The notes beneath the pieces were generated by a model that worked only from the letters and a program-made list of their open reading frames with translations, had not been told where the DNA came from and ran no database searches. A stretch of 64,000 bases of DNA, from NCBI GenBank assembly GCA_045543095.1, contig JAZQMC010000025.1:36240-100239 (forward strand), written 5' to 3'. Origin of the DNA: Fimenecus sp045543095. Lineage in GTDB: Bacteria > Bacillota > Clostridia > Oscillospirales > Acutalibacteraceae. This document shows positions 34,078 through 43,088 of the stretch, piece after piece; positions within the stretch are counted from its first letter, which is position 1, and each line of letters begins with the position of its first letter. A program made the translations under genes and the position numbers.

Positions 34078-35109
34078 TTATTTTTTGATTATACCGTAAT
34101 AATAAAGTGCAAGACCGATTGCACAGCCTAAAATATTTACAAGTGAAAAGATTGTTACGATTTTACGCTCTTTCCATCCGCACATTTCAAAATGATGATG
34201 AATGGGAGCCATTTTGAAAATTCGTTTACCGTGTGTGATTTTGAAATAACCAATCTGAAGAACATCTGAAAGTGCTTCGATTACATAGATTACACCGAAG
34301 AATACAAGGATAATCGGGCAATCAATTGCATAAGCCAAGGCTACAACCATACCGCCCAAGAACATTGAGCCTGTATCACCCATCATAACCTTTGAGGGAT
34401 AGTAGTTCCAAATGAGATAACCAAGCACACCGCCCATAAGTGCTGCGGCGAGAACGCTGATACCGAGGAACTTTGTCATTAAGGCTGCTATGCAGAATGC
34501 TACTGCTGCAGTTGAGGTAACAGAAGCACAGAGTCCGTCAACACCGTCGGTGAAATTAACCGCATTAACTGCACCGTATATTACTGCAACACCGAAAATC
34601 CAGAAGAACCATTTAAGCTCTACTGTTCCCACAAACGGAATTTCCATAAATGTGAGTCCGTTGAGATGAAGTACAGTAAGATAAGCGATGATTATAATAA
34701 TCTGGGGAATTGTTTTTTGAATTTCGGTAAGACCGAGATTACGCTTTTTTACAACCTTGATATAGTCATCGGCAAAGCCTACGAAACCAAGTCCGAGAGC
34801 GAGCATAATGCCTGCTACAAGTTTGACTTTTAACTGACTTGGAAGAATGTGTTCGCTACCGAAAAGGTCGCCACCTAAAAGATGGTCGGTTACAAGCACA
34901 ACAATAACAGAAACAATTGTGCTGATAATAAACATTATACCGCCCATTACGGGTGTACCCTGCTTTGACTTGTGCCATGCGGGGCCGATGTCAAGAATAG
35001 TTTGACCGAATTTGAGTTTTCTAAGCCATGGAATAAGTACAAATCCCAATAAAAATGCAATTAAAAAACTTAATACTGCCGCAAAGGCGATTGCTACATA
35101 AATGTTCAT
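34078..35109 (-). CDS. mraY: Phospho-MurNAc-pentapeptide transferase MraY
   Basis: 343 residues, ten membrane segments. Makes lipid I from UDP-MurNAc-pentapeptide and undecaprenyl phosphate. Active-site motifs ADDYIKV, NAVNFTDGVDGL and HHHFEMCGWKE are intact. Followed directly by ftsW; murD, which usually lies here, is absent. Confidence 0.97.
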   Translation of the reverse strand: MNIYVAIAFAAVLSFLIAFLLGFVLIPWLRKLKFGQTILDIGPAWHKSKQGTPVMGGIMFIISTIVSVIVVLVTDHLLGGDLFGSEHILPSQLKVKLVAGIMLALGLGFVGFADDYIKVVKKRNLGLTEIQKTIPQIIIIIAYLTVLHLNGLTFMEIPFVGTVELKWFFWIFGVAVIYGAVNAVNFTDGVDGLCASVTSTAAVAFCIAALMTKFLGISVLAAALMGGVLGYLIWNYYPSKVMMGDTGSMFLGGMVVALAYAIDCPIILVFFGVIYVIEALSDVLQIGYFKITHGKRIFKMAPIHHHFEMCGWKERKIVTIFSLVNILGCAIGLALYYYGIIKK

Positions 35110-35131
35110 AAATCATTCTCCTTCTTTGATT

Positions 35132-36490
35132 TTACACATTCCATTGTTTATATAATGTTTCAAAGATTTCTTCTAATTTCATACCGCGACTTGCTTTGAA
35201 AAGTACTGTATCGCCTGTTTTGAGTTCGTTTGCAAGTGCTTTTGTAAGTTCTGACTTATCAGTAAAACTGAAAACCGCTTTAAGACCTGCTTTTTTTGCA
35301 CTATCTGCCATAAATTCTGACTCTTTGCCGTAAGTGAAAAGCATATCAATTTCACACTCGGCGGCATATTCACCCACATTACGATGTGCGGTTTCAGAAT
35401 AACTGCCCAGTTCAAGCATATCACCTAAAACTGCGATTTTTCTGCCCTTGGCGATTTTAAGAAGTGAGTTAAGACCTGCTTTTTGTGAATCGGGGCTTGC
35501 GTTATAGCAATCTTCAATGACGGTTATACCGTTTGCATTTTTAATTCGCTGACGCATACCCGAGGGTTCGTAATTCCCCAGACCCTTTGCAATTTCTTCG
35601 GGGCTTATGCCGTATTCAAGACCGACTGCAAAGGCTGAAAGGGCATCATAAACATTGTGAATACCAACGGTTGGGATTGTGATTTTTTGCTTTATATCCC
35701 CTTTTACTGCGGTGAATTCGGTTGAAAGACCGATTTCTTTAATATCTTCAGCGAGTACATCACAATTTTTATTTTCGATACCGAAGAAAATAACTTTATA
35801 ATCATCATTTTTAACTGTTGATAATTTGTCGTTATCACCATTCAAGAATAATGGTGAGCCTTTTTTAAGTCCGTCAAGGATTTCAAGTTTTGCTTTTAAA
35901 ATTCCGTCGCGGGAACCTAAATTTTCTATATGGGAAACACCAACATTAGTAATGATTGCACAATCGGGTTTGCAGGACTTTGACAGTGCTGAAATCTGAC
36001 CCGCGTTGTCCATTCCCATTTCGATTACTGCCGAACCATAGGTTTCATCAAGGCGGAAAAGTGTTCTCGGCATTCCGATTTCGTTATTGAGATTACCCTC
36101 TGTTTTGAGGGTTTTATTTTTTTGACTTAACACACAAGCGGTCATTTCTTTTGTTGTGGTTTTGCCCACACTACCTGTAAGACCGACAACCAATAAGTTT
36201 TTCATTGACATACGGTAATATGACGCGAAATCAAGAAATGCTTGCTTTGTATCTTCTACTAAAATTACGGGTGCTGAACATTCAACTGCTTTATGTGAAA
36301 CTATTGCACCCACGCCCTTTTCGGCAACATCATTTATAAAGTCGTGACCGTCAAATCGTTCGCCCTTTATTGCGAAAAACAAAGTGTTTTCGTCTGTATC
36401 TCGACTATCGATTGAAACGCGGTTTATTAAATTTTCACAGTCAACATTTGTGTTCAATGCTTTTGCGATTTCGCTTACCCGTAAATTCAT
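35132..36490 (-). CDS. murF: UDP-MurNAc-tripeptide D-Ala-D-Ala ligase MurF
   Basis: 452 residues. Mur ligase with ATP site GLTGSVGKTTTKEM (about 107) and central motifs EGNLNNEIGMP and ADVL-type linker regions. Adds D-Ala-D-Ala to the stem peptide. Between murE and mraY. Confidence 0.96.
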   Translation of the reverse strand: MNLRVSEIAKALNTNVDCENLINRVSIDSRDTDENTLFFAIKGERFDGHDFINDVAEKGVGAIVSHKAVECSAPVILVEDTKQAFLDFASYYRMSMKNLLVVGLTGSVGKTTTKEMTACVLSQKNKTLKTEGNLNNEIGMPRTLFRLDETYGSAVIEMGMDNAGQISALSKSCKPDCAIITNVGVSHIENLGSRDGILKAKLEILDGLKKGSPLFLNGDNDKLSTVKNDDYKVIFFGIENKNCDVLAEDIKEIGLSTEFTAVKGDIKQKITIPTVGIHNVYDALSAFAVGLEYGISPEEIAKGLGNYEPSGMRQRIKNANGITVIEDCYNASPDSQKAGLNSLLKIAKGRKIAVLGDMLELGSYSETAHRNVGEYAAECEIDMLFTYGKESEFMADSAKKAGLKAVFSFTDKSELTKALANELKTGDTVLFKASRGMKLEEIFETLYKQWNV

Positions 36491-36498
36491 AAATACTC

Positions 36499-37932
36499 CT
36501 AATTTTTATTAAAATACTCTTTAACAATTTCTCGCTCGTCAAAGGGGATTTTTTCTGTTCCTATAATTTGATAAGTTTCGTGGCCTTTGCCCGCAAGCAA
36601 TACCGTATCACCTTTTCGTGCTTTACTGAGTGCAAACTCTATTGCCTGACGGCGATTTTCAATTACGGCAATGCGGGATTTTGCTTTTTCCATTCCGCAA
36701 AGAATATCATTGATAATCAGCAATGGGTTTTCTGTGCGGGGATTATCGCTTGTGACAACTGCCATATCAGAATAACGCCCTGCAATTTCGCCCATTTCTG
36801 CTCTTTTGGATTTATCACGGTCACCACCGCAACCAAAAACGGTAATTACCCTGCCCTTTGTTATTTCACGGACACAATTTAAGATATTGTAAAGTCCGTC
36901 GGGGGTGTGGGCATAGTCTATCATAACCTTGAAACTTCGCGGTATTTCTACCGTTTCTGCCCGTCCCTTTACGGTGGTAATATTCTGCATTGCATTTGTT
37001 ATATCATCTATTGAATGTCCGAACCCCAGCAACACACAAGTTGCACAAAGAGAATTATAGACTGTAAATCTGCCGGGGATTCGGACATTTATTTTGCCGA
37101 TACAATCAAGCCCCACGAATAAATACTCTACACCATTCTGTGTGTAAACAATATTTTTCGCGGTGTAATCAGCGTGATTACTTGTTGCGGAATAAGTTCT
37201 GACTTGACATTCTATGCTACTGATTGCATTCCGTGAATTCTCGTCGTCAACATTTATGCACGCAAAATCTGATTGACGAAACAGCATAAGTTTTGAGTTT
37301 ATGTAATTTTCCATATTGATATGATAATCAAGATGGTCAACTGTTATATTTGTTAGTGCCGAGGCAGAAAACTTTAGTCCGTGAACCCTTTGTTGCGAAA
37401 GTGCTTGTGAAGAAACCTCCATAGCCACATATTCGCAGTTTTCATCTGCCATCCGCCTTAAAAGTCTGTGCAATTCCATAGGCTCGGGGGTTGTGAGAAT
37501 TGAATTTTCACTGCTCTCACCTATTGAATTTTCTATTGTGCCGATTACTCCGCACCTATGCCCCAGACTTTCTAAAATCTGTTTAATAAAAAACGTTGTT
37601 GAGGTTTTACCGTTTGTGCCTGTTATACCGATAAGCTTTAGATTTTTTGCGGGGTTGCCGTAGTAATTAGCAGCAATTATTGACAACGCTTTTCGGCTAT
37701 CAGCAACCAAAATCTGATTTTCAATTTGCAAATCACGACTTGTTACCACCGCAACCGCACCCTTATTAAGTGCCTTTTTCACCAGTGAATGACCGTCTAG
37801 GCGTTTACCGTCAATACACACAAACAAAGTATTTTTTGAAATTTCCGTATCCTTATCTGTCACTCTTTCGATTTCCACATCCTGAAACGCAGACTGCGTT
37901 TCAACACCTTGAAGAAGTGCAGAAAGTTTCAT
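36499..37932 (-). CDS. murE: UDP-MurNAc-L-Ala-D-Glu meso-DAP ligase MurE
   Basis: 477 residues. Mur ligase ATP site GITGTNGKTSTTFFI (about 108). The amino-acid selection motif is DNPR (in TSDNPRTENP), the form associated with meso-diaminopimelate rather than lysine addition. This predicts a DAP-type wall, relevant to the Fem-like genes at 58.6-62.4 kb. Nine bases before murF. Confidence 0.95.
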   Translation of the reverse strand: MKLSALLQGVETQSAFQDVEIERVTDKDTEISKNTLFVCIDGKRLDGHSLVKKALNKGAVAVVTSRDLQIENQILVADSRKALSIIAANYYGNPAKNLKLIGITGTNGKTSTTFFIKQILESLGHRCGVIGTIENSIGESSENSILTTPEPMELHRLLRRMADENCEYVAMEVSSQALSQQRVHGLKFSASALTNITVDHLDYHINMENYINSKLMLFRQSDFACINVDDENSRNAISSIECQVRTYSATSNHADYTAKNIVYTQNGVEYLFVGLDCIGKINVRIPGRFTVYNSLCATCVLLGFGHSIDDITNAMQNITTVKGRAETVEIPRSFKVMIDYAHTPDGLYNILNCVREITKGRVITVFGCGGDRDKSKRAEMGEIAGRYSDMAVVTSDNPRTENPLLIINDILCGMEKAKSRIAVIENRRQAIEFALSKARKGDTVLLAGKGHETYQIIGTEKIPFDEREIVKEYFNKN

Positions 37933-37964
37933 TAAATTACCTCTTATTAAATTTTATTGTAAAT

Positions 37965-40190
37965 TTAGTCGGTTACATTTTCGCTTGAGCTGAAATAAAC
38001 CGTAATAACTGTACCTATTTCGGCAGTCGTGTCTTTTGCAACGCTCTGCTTATAAGAAACAACTGCACCCGCACCCTGAGTTGTGCCTGCTATTTTAATA
38101 TTAAAGCCTGCATTAATTGCAATGCGGTTTGCCTCTGCCATTGTAAGACCGGTTAAATCCGGCACTGTTGCGGTTTGTCTTTCGGCATTTTCTTCGGTAT
38201 AAACCACGATTATACCGCCCTTTGGCATTGACTGATTCTGTGACGGAATCTGTGAAACTACCTCTGTGCCGTTGCCGACAACCTTAACCGTAAAGCCTGT
38301 TGCTTTTGATTTTACCGTATCAACACTAACACCCACAAGATTTGGTGCAGTAACGGTTGCTTTTGCAAGCTCTTCGTCACTGTACTGCGGGTCGATATTG
38401 AGATAAGCCAAAATATTTTCAAAAATTCTGCCTGCGATTGGTGCGGCGGCTGTACCGCCCGTTGACCCCTGCATTGGTTCGTCAACCGCGATAAGAACTG
38501 CTATTTTAGGGTCGTTTGCAGGTGCAAAGCCCGCAAATGAAGCGATATTCTGTGTTTTATCGGCACTACCGATTTTTTCACTTGTACCGGTTTTGCCTGC
38601 AATATGATAGCCCGCTACATAAGCGTTTTTAGCAGTACCCCAAACAACAACCTCTTCCATAAACTGACACATAAGGTCTGCGGTTGCTTCGGACACAACC
38701 TGACGCTTAACTGTGGGCTCAGTTTCGGAAACGATGTTTCCGTCTTCATCAAGCACCTTGGAAACTATGTAAGGTGTCATAAGCTTGCCACCGTTACCGA
38801 GAGATGCAACTGCAGTTATCATCTGAATAGGTGTTGCCTGGAAAGTCTGACCGAATGATGCGGAAGAAAGCTCTGCAATACCCATTTTATCAACAGGATA
38901 ATATGTTTTGCCCGCTACGGGAGTTGCTTCTGACGGTAAATCAATGCCTGTTTTTTCGGTAAATCCAAAAGCGTCAAAATACTCTGAAAATGTTTCTTTA
39001 CCCAGTTTCTGACCTGTTGTAATGAAGAATGTATTGCATGAATAAGGTAATGCTTCAGCAACTGTGATTGAGCCGTGTGCTTTATGGTTAAAGCAATGCT
39101 GATAATAGTTTGCAACCTTAACCGAACCAGAACAACTATATGTTGATGTTGGTGAAATTACGCCCTCTTCAAGTGCGGCAGCGGCAACGAAAAGTTTGAA
39201 AACAGAACCGGGTTCATAAGAGTCACTTATTGCTCGGTTACGCCATTGGGCATAAAGAGCATTACTCTCTGCTTGTTGTTTTTCTTTTGAATCTTCAAGT
39301 GCTGCAATTTCTTCAAGCACTGCATTTGATTTGATTGAGTAAGGTGAGTTAAGGTCATAGTCAGGCATTGTTGCCATACCTAAAATTGCACCTGTTTCAA
39401 CGTCCATTACAATTCCGTAAGCATATTTAGCCTGAGTTTCTTCAATAGACTGTGCTAACTGTTGTTCAAGATAATACTGAATAACCTCGTCAACGGTAAG
39501 CTGAAGACTGTAACCCTGTTGTGCATCATAAATTGTTTCGTAGTCATTGGGCATATCGCCTGCAAGAGCATTTTGTGCGGTAATAATTCTGCCCGCCTGA
39601 CCTGTAAGCTCGGTATTGTATTTAAGTTCTATTCCCGCTCTGCCTGTATCTTCTGAACCTGTAAAGCCGAGAACGGTTGAAGCAAACGAACCTAATGGAT
39701 AATAGCGTTTTGTGTCGGGGTCAATACCCACAATCTGATTTATTTTATATTTTTTTGTGTTATCACTGATAAACTGACGAAGCTTATCTTTTTGTTCATT
39801 GGTGATTTGACCAATTATTTTTTCATAACCGCTTTGACTTCTGTTCAGTTTTTTCTCAACAGTTTCTCTGTTTAAATCAAAGTTTTCTGTGAAATAATCG
39901 ATAAGCATTGTTTTTTGCTCTTCTGTTTCGATTTTTGAGGGATTAACATAAACCAACCAAGCAGAAGCACTTTGAGCAAGAACTTTCATATTTGAATCGT
40001 AAATTGTTCCGCGATTGGCGGTTACTATCGTGTCACTCAACTGATTTCGCTCGGCTTTAAGGCGATATTCTTCGCCGTTGATAATCTGCAACCAGAAAAG
40101 GTTACCGATGAGCAGTAAAAGAAATCCGCAGAAGGCAAAAAACGCAATATGCGAGCGTAACGCCATTCTTTTTGTAGGTTTTTTGTTCAT
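37965..40190 (-). CDS. Class B penicillin-binding protein with PASTA domains (FtsI/SpoVD type)
   Basis: About 741 residues from the ATG at 40190 (after AAAGGAG). N-terminal membrane anchor, dimerisation domain, then a transpeptidase domain with SxxK (GSVFKLF), SxN (YSCNTFF) and KTGT motifs, all intact. Two C-terminal PASTA repeats (about 610-735). Cross-links septal or spore peptidoglycan with FtsW. PBP2B versus SpoVD is not decidable; a single copy in dcw suggests the division enzyme. Confidence 0.95.
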   Translation of the reverse strand: MNKKPTKRMALRSHIAFFAFCGFLLLLIGNLFWLQIINGEEYRLKAERNQLSDTIVTANRGTIYDSNMKVLAQSASAWLVYVNPSKIETEEQKTMLIDYFTENFDLNRETVEKKLNRSQSGYEKIIGQITNEQKDKLRQFISDNTKKYKINQIVGIDPDTKRYYPLGSFASTVLGFTGSEDTGRAGIELKYNTELTGQAGRIITAQNALAGDMPNDYETIYDAQQGYSLQLTVDEVIQYYLEQQLAQSIEETQAKYAYGIVMDVETGAILGMATMPDYDLNSPYSIKSNAVLEEIAALEDSKEKQQAESNALYAQWRNRAISDSYEPGSVFKLFVAAAALEEGVISPTSTYSCSGSVKVANYYQHCFNHKAHGSITVAEALPYSCNTFFITTGQKLGKETFSEYFDAFGFTEKTGIDLPSEATPVAGKTYYPVDKMGIAELSSASFGQTFQATPIQMITAVASLGNGGKLMTPYIVSKVLDEDGNIVSETEPTVKRQVVSEATADLMCQFMEEVVVWGTAKNAYVAGYHIAGKTGTSEKIGSADKTQNIASFAGFAPANDPKIAVLIAVDEPMQGSTGGTAAAPIAGRIFENILAYLNIDPQYSDEELAKATVTAPNLVGVSVDTVKSKATGFTVKVVGNGTEVVSQIPSQNQSMPKGGIIVVYTEENAERQTATVPDLTGLTMAEANRIAINAGFNIKIAGTTQGAGAVVSYKQSVAKDTTAEIGTVITVYFSSSENVTD

Positions 40191-40289
40191 TTTTACTGCT
40201 CCTTTCAAATTAATCCACATTCCTTAAATAACACAAAACGAGAGTTAAGGCTACCGCTTCAACTCCCTTTGTTTTCTTTTAAAAATATA

Positions 40290-40796
40290 TTATTCCTCGG
40301 TTTCATTTATGACCGTCGCTTCGCCGTCCGCCATAACCACCTGGTCCTCGGTTGACAGGTCAACATAAACCACCTGATACTCTTGAACCTTTACCATGCC
40401 AAGTTTGTTAGCTGCAAAGTCCTCAACATTATTCATTGAAACTATTGCATTAAGTTCATTATTAAGGCGGATAGTATCGCTCTGTGCTAGTTCTATTTTA
40501 TTCTCAACTGAACTGATTTTGCGATTAACCTCATCAAGCTGTACGCGACTGTAAATTGCCATTGACATAAAAAGCAGAATTGCTATTGCAACAGCAAATA
40601 TTTTAACTGCTTTTAATGTGGCTTCATTTGTTTCTTGTTTAATTTGAGCCGCCGTGCGTTTCGTTTGCTGCACGAGCTTTAACTGCGGTTTCTTTTCAGG
40701 ACTGCGTCTAATTTCAGGCGCAGCACTGCTGGTTGTAACTATTCTTGGCTCAAAGCGGTCAAAATCGTATGAGTTGTACTTTGTGTACTGTGCCAT
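40290..40796 (-). CDS. ftsL: FtsL-like septum initiator protein
   Basis: 168 residues. Long basic cytoplasmic N-terminus, one membrane segment (about 65-85), then a leucine-zipper-like coiled coil (about 88-125) and an acidic tail. Position between rsmH and the class B PBP and this topology identify FtsL. Sequence conservation in this family is low, so the call rests on context. Confidence 0.82.
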   Translation of the reverse strand: MAQYTKYNSYDFDRFEPRIVTTSSAAPEIRRSPEKKPQLKLVQQTKRTAAQIKQETNEATLKAVKIFAVAIAILLFMSMAIYSRVQLDEVNRKISSVENKIELAQSDTIRLNNELNAIVSMNNVEDFAANKLGMVKVQEYQVVYVDLSTEDQVVMADGEATVINETEE

Positions 40797-40811
40797 TTTG
40801 TTCGTCCTTCT

Positions 40812-41726
40812 CTATCTTAATCTCTCTATTGTGCGAAGCCTTGCACTTCGACTACGGTTGTTTTCTTGAAGTTCTTTCTGCGTTGCCGAAATACCCTTAT
40901 TAATTAGTTTACCCTCGGGGGTATTACCGCAGACACAAACCGGAAACTCTTTAGGGCAAGTGCAACCCTTTGTGAATTCGCGGAATTTTTCTTTAACTGC
41001 TCTATCCTCTAAAGAATGGAACGTTATTATCGAAAGTCTGCCACCGACTTTTAAGCTATGGAACATATCGTCAATGGACTTTTCAAGGGTTGAAAGCTCG
41101 TCATTCACTTCAATTCTTATTGCCTGAAAGGTCTTACGAGCGGGATGACCGTCACGGCGAACCTTTTGAGGAACTGAATTCTTTATAATCTCGGCAAGTT
41201 CAAGAGTTGTTTCGATTGGCTTATCCCCTCTTGCCTTAACAATATTCTTTGCAATGCTTTTTGCAAACTTATCTTCGCCGTAGCGGAAGATAATATCCGC
41301 AATTTCTTGTTCGGAATAAAAATTCACCACATCAAAAGCACTTTTACCCGATTTGCTCATTCGCATATCAAGTGGTGCATCCTGATGAAATGAAAATCCG
41401 CGTTCTGCGTTATCGAGCTGAAATGAGCTGACACCCAAGTCAGCGAGAATTCCGTCGGCTAATCTGCCGTTCAAAATACCTTTTATATTACCGAAAATAT
41501 CGTTGACTATTTCAACCTGCGGAAAATTACCGATTCGTTCGGTAATCACCTCAATGGCGTCGGGGTCACGGTCAATCGCAACTAAAGTGCCGTCCGGGAT
41601 AAGCTCTAAAATTGCTCTCGAATGCCCCGCTCCGCCACAGGTGCAATCAACATACAAACCATCTTTTTTAATGTTCAGTGAGTCGATTGTTTCTTGAAAC
41701 AATACCGAAATATGTGAAAATTCCAT
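40812..41726 (-). CDS. rsmH: 16S rRNA (cytosine(1402)-N(4))-methyltransferase RsmH
   Basis: About 304 residues from the ATG at 41726. SAM motif VDCTCGGAGHS, ADGILADLGVSSFQLD, and the C-terminal ITFHSLEDR are diagnostic of RsmH/MraW. Methylates C1402 in the decoding centre. Follows mraZ; an ATG four codons upstream overlaps the mraZ stop and is less favoured. Confidence 0.96.
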   Translation of the reverse strand: MEFSHISVLFQETIDSLNIKKDGLYVDCTCGGAGHSRAILELIPDGTLVAIDRDPDAIEVITERIGNFPQVEIVNDIFGNIKGILNGRLADGILADLGVSSFQLDNAERGFSFHQDAPLDMRMSKSGKSAFDVVNFYSEQEIADIIFRYGEDKFAKSIAKNIVKARGDKPIETTLELAEIIKNSVPQKVRRDGHPARKTFQAIRIEVNDELSTLEKSIDDMFHSLKVGGRLSIITFHSLEDRAVKEKFREFTKGCTCPKEFPVCVCGNTPEGKLINKGISATQKELQENNRSRSARLRTIERLR

Positions 41727-41731
41727 TTTGC

Positions 41732-42136
41732 TCACCATACATACTCGTCAGCGTCAATCAAATCAAACAAGTTCTTTGAAGTGTTGTTATAATTTTCAAG
41801 TGCCCAAATTTCAATTCTTCTGCCCGCACCGAGAATTACCGCATCTTTTGTAAGACCTGCATACTCAACGCAATCAGCAGGAAGAGTAACCCTACCCTGT
41901 TTATCAACAGAGGCTTCAATTATCTGACTGAAGAAAGCACGCTGAACCTCACGGCTTTTGCCGTTTTTGAACTGTTCACTGATAACCTCAAATTCTTCAA
42001 GTGTATAACCGTAAATACAATTTTCAGCACCCTTGAAGAGAATAAAGTTTTCACCAAGTTCTTCGCGGAATTTTGCAGGAATGAAAAGACGATTTTTCAC
42101 GTCCAAACTATGAAAATACATACTTTTGAACGACAT
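41732..42136 (-). CDS. mraZ: Transcriptional regulator MraZ
   Basis: 134 residues, two MraZ/AbrB-like beta domains (DVKNRLFIPAKFRE and DKQGRVTLPADC). Binds DNA as a ring and represses the dcw operon in other bacteria. First gene of dcw here. Two AGTGGTG boxes 32 bases apart lie near the predicted transcript start (42181-42219) and probably mediate autoregulation. GAGGAG precedes the ATG. Confidence 0.95.
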   Translation of the reverse strand: MSFKSMYFHSLDVKNRLFIPAKFREELGENFILFKGAENCIYGYTLEEFEVISEQFKNGKSREVQRAFFSQIIEASVDKQGRVTLPADCVEYAGLTKDAVILGAGRRIEIWALENYNNTSKNLFDLIDADEYVW

Positions 42137-42180
42137 ATTCTTTTCACTCCTCTCATCTTGTAGTTATTTTTTAAGTATTT

Positions 42181-42219
42181 CACCACTTTTGTGAAATTTC
42201 AGTGCATTCTTCCACCACT
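42181..42219 (-). promoter_or_regulatory. Candidate MraZ-binding boxes
   Basis: AGTGGTGAAA and AGTGGTGGAA on the minus strand at 42181-42187 and 42213-42219 (core), 32 bases apart. They resemble the tandem (A)AAGTGG-type boxes known for Firmicutes/Mollicutes MraZ but sit at and after the predicted start. Confidence 0.55.
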
Positions 42220-42225
42220 GCAGAT

Positions 42226-42254
42226 ATTATAATACATATAAAATAAAAAATCAA
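42226..42254 (-). promoter_or_regulatory. mraZ (dcw) promoter
   Basis: TTGATT and TATAAT with a 17-base spacer on the minus strand. Confidence 0.75.
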
Positions 42255-42331
42255 TACTTTTTTTATAATCTATTAACAAAATTTTCTGTCAATTTTTGTC
42301 AATTATAACGAAGCAAAAATTATCATTTTTT

Positions 42332-42504
42332 AGCTAAATTCGCTTTCAGCGAGCTAAATTTGAACACGTTCAAGCTAAAATCCCCTCGGGAGCTAAATGT
42401 GCTTCGCACGCTAAAAGTTGTTCGCAGTAAAAAGCATTTAGCTGCGAGGAATGAGCAATTTAGCTACGCCAGTAATTTAGCCGCCGTTATGACGGCGATT
42501 CAGC
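42332..42504. repeat. Hairpin array B with AGCTAAAT/ATTTAGCT spacers
   Basis: Left half: AGCTAAA(T/A) at 42332, 42352, 42373 and 42391 and GCTAAAA at 42410, each followed by a small palindrome (CGCT-TTC-AGCG, TGAAC-AC-GTTCA, TCCC-CTC-GGGA, GTGC-TTC-GCAC). Right half: the reverse complement ATTTAGCT at 42436 and 42458, AATTTAGC at 42474 and ATTCAGC at 42498, with a final CGCCGT/ACGGCG hairpin. Same design as arrays A and C with a different spacer word. It lies between the mraZ promoter and the ppa terminator; no protein-coding signal is credible here. Confidence 0.88.
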
Positions 42505-42508
42505 AACA

Positions 42509-42541
42509 AAAAAACACCCTGTTCCCGAAAGAACAGAGTGT
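42509..42541 (-). terminator. ppa terminator
   Basis: CACTCTGTTC/GAACAGGGTG stem with one mismatch followed by TTTTTTT on the minus strand. Confidence 0.92.
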
Positions 42542-42560
42542 ACAAATTTTAAATATTTAA

Positions 42561-43088
42561 TTATCCAAATGTCTTTTTATAGCCTTCGATTGCTTCTTCA
42601 ATAATGTCAACCGCCGCAAGAGCACCATTAACCTCATTAATGTCGGTATCTTTATCTTCAAGCATTTTATAAACCGTAAAGAAGTGAACCATTTCATCAA
42701 AAATATGTTTAGGAAGTTGACTTATATCCTTATAACCGTTATATGTTGGGTCGCCAAAAGGAATTGCGATTATTTTGTCATCTGCGTGGCCACCATCTGC
42801 CATTGAGATTACACCGATAGGATAGCAACGAACAAGTGCCATTGGCTCAATACATTCTGAACAAAGAACAAGAACATCCAACGGGTCATTATCATCAGCA
42901 TAGGTTTTAGGAATAAAGCCATAGTTTGCAGGATAGTGAGTTGATGTATGCAAAACGCGGTCAAGTTTTAAAAGACCTGTTTCTTTATCAAGCTCATATT
43001 TCATTTTGCTACCCTTTGTAATCTCAATTACCGCCTCAAAATCCTTTCGGGTAATTCTTTCGCTATTTATATCGTGCCAAATATTCAT
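42561..43088 (-). CDS. ppa: Inorganic pyrophosphatase, family I
   Basis: 175 residues. Metal-binding signature DNDPLD (Asp66, Asp68, Asp71) and the YGFIPKTY segment. Hydrolyses pyrophosphate, pulling biosynthetic reactions such as the pncB step. Its ATG overlaps the pncB stop by one base. Confidence 0.93.
   Translation of the reverse strand: MNIWHDINSERITRKDFEAVIEITKGSKMKYELDKETGLLKLDRVLHTSTHYPANYGFIPKTYADDNDPLDVLVLCSECIEPMALVRCYPIGVISMADGGHADDKIIAIPFGDPTYNGYKDISQLPKHIFDEMVHFFTVYKMLEDKDTDINEVNGALAAVDIIEEAIEGYKKTFG

Noticed and set aside
42332..42504. CRISPR array
   Set aside because: The constant units are only about 8 bases, the variable parts are self-complementary, the unit flips orientation, and no cas genes are present.
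42360..42560. Open frame of 66 codons within hairpin array B
   Set aside because: It runs through the repeats and the ppa terminator, with no ribosome binding site or protein-like composition.
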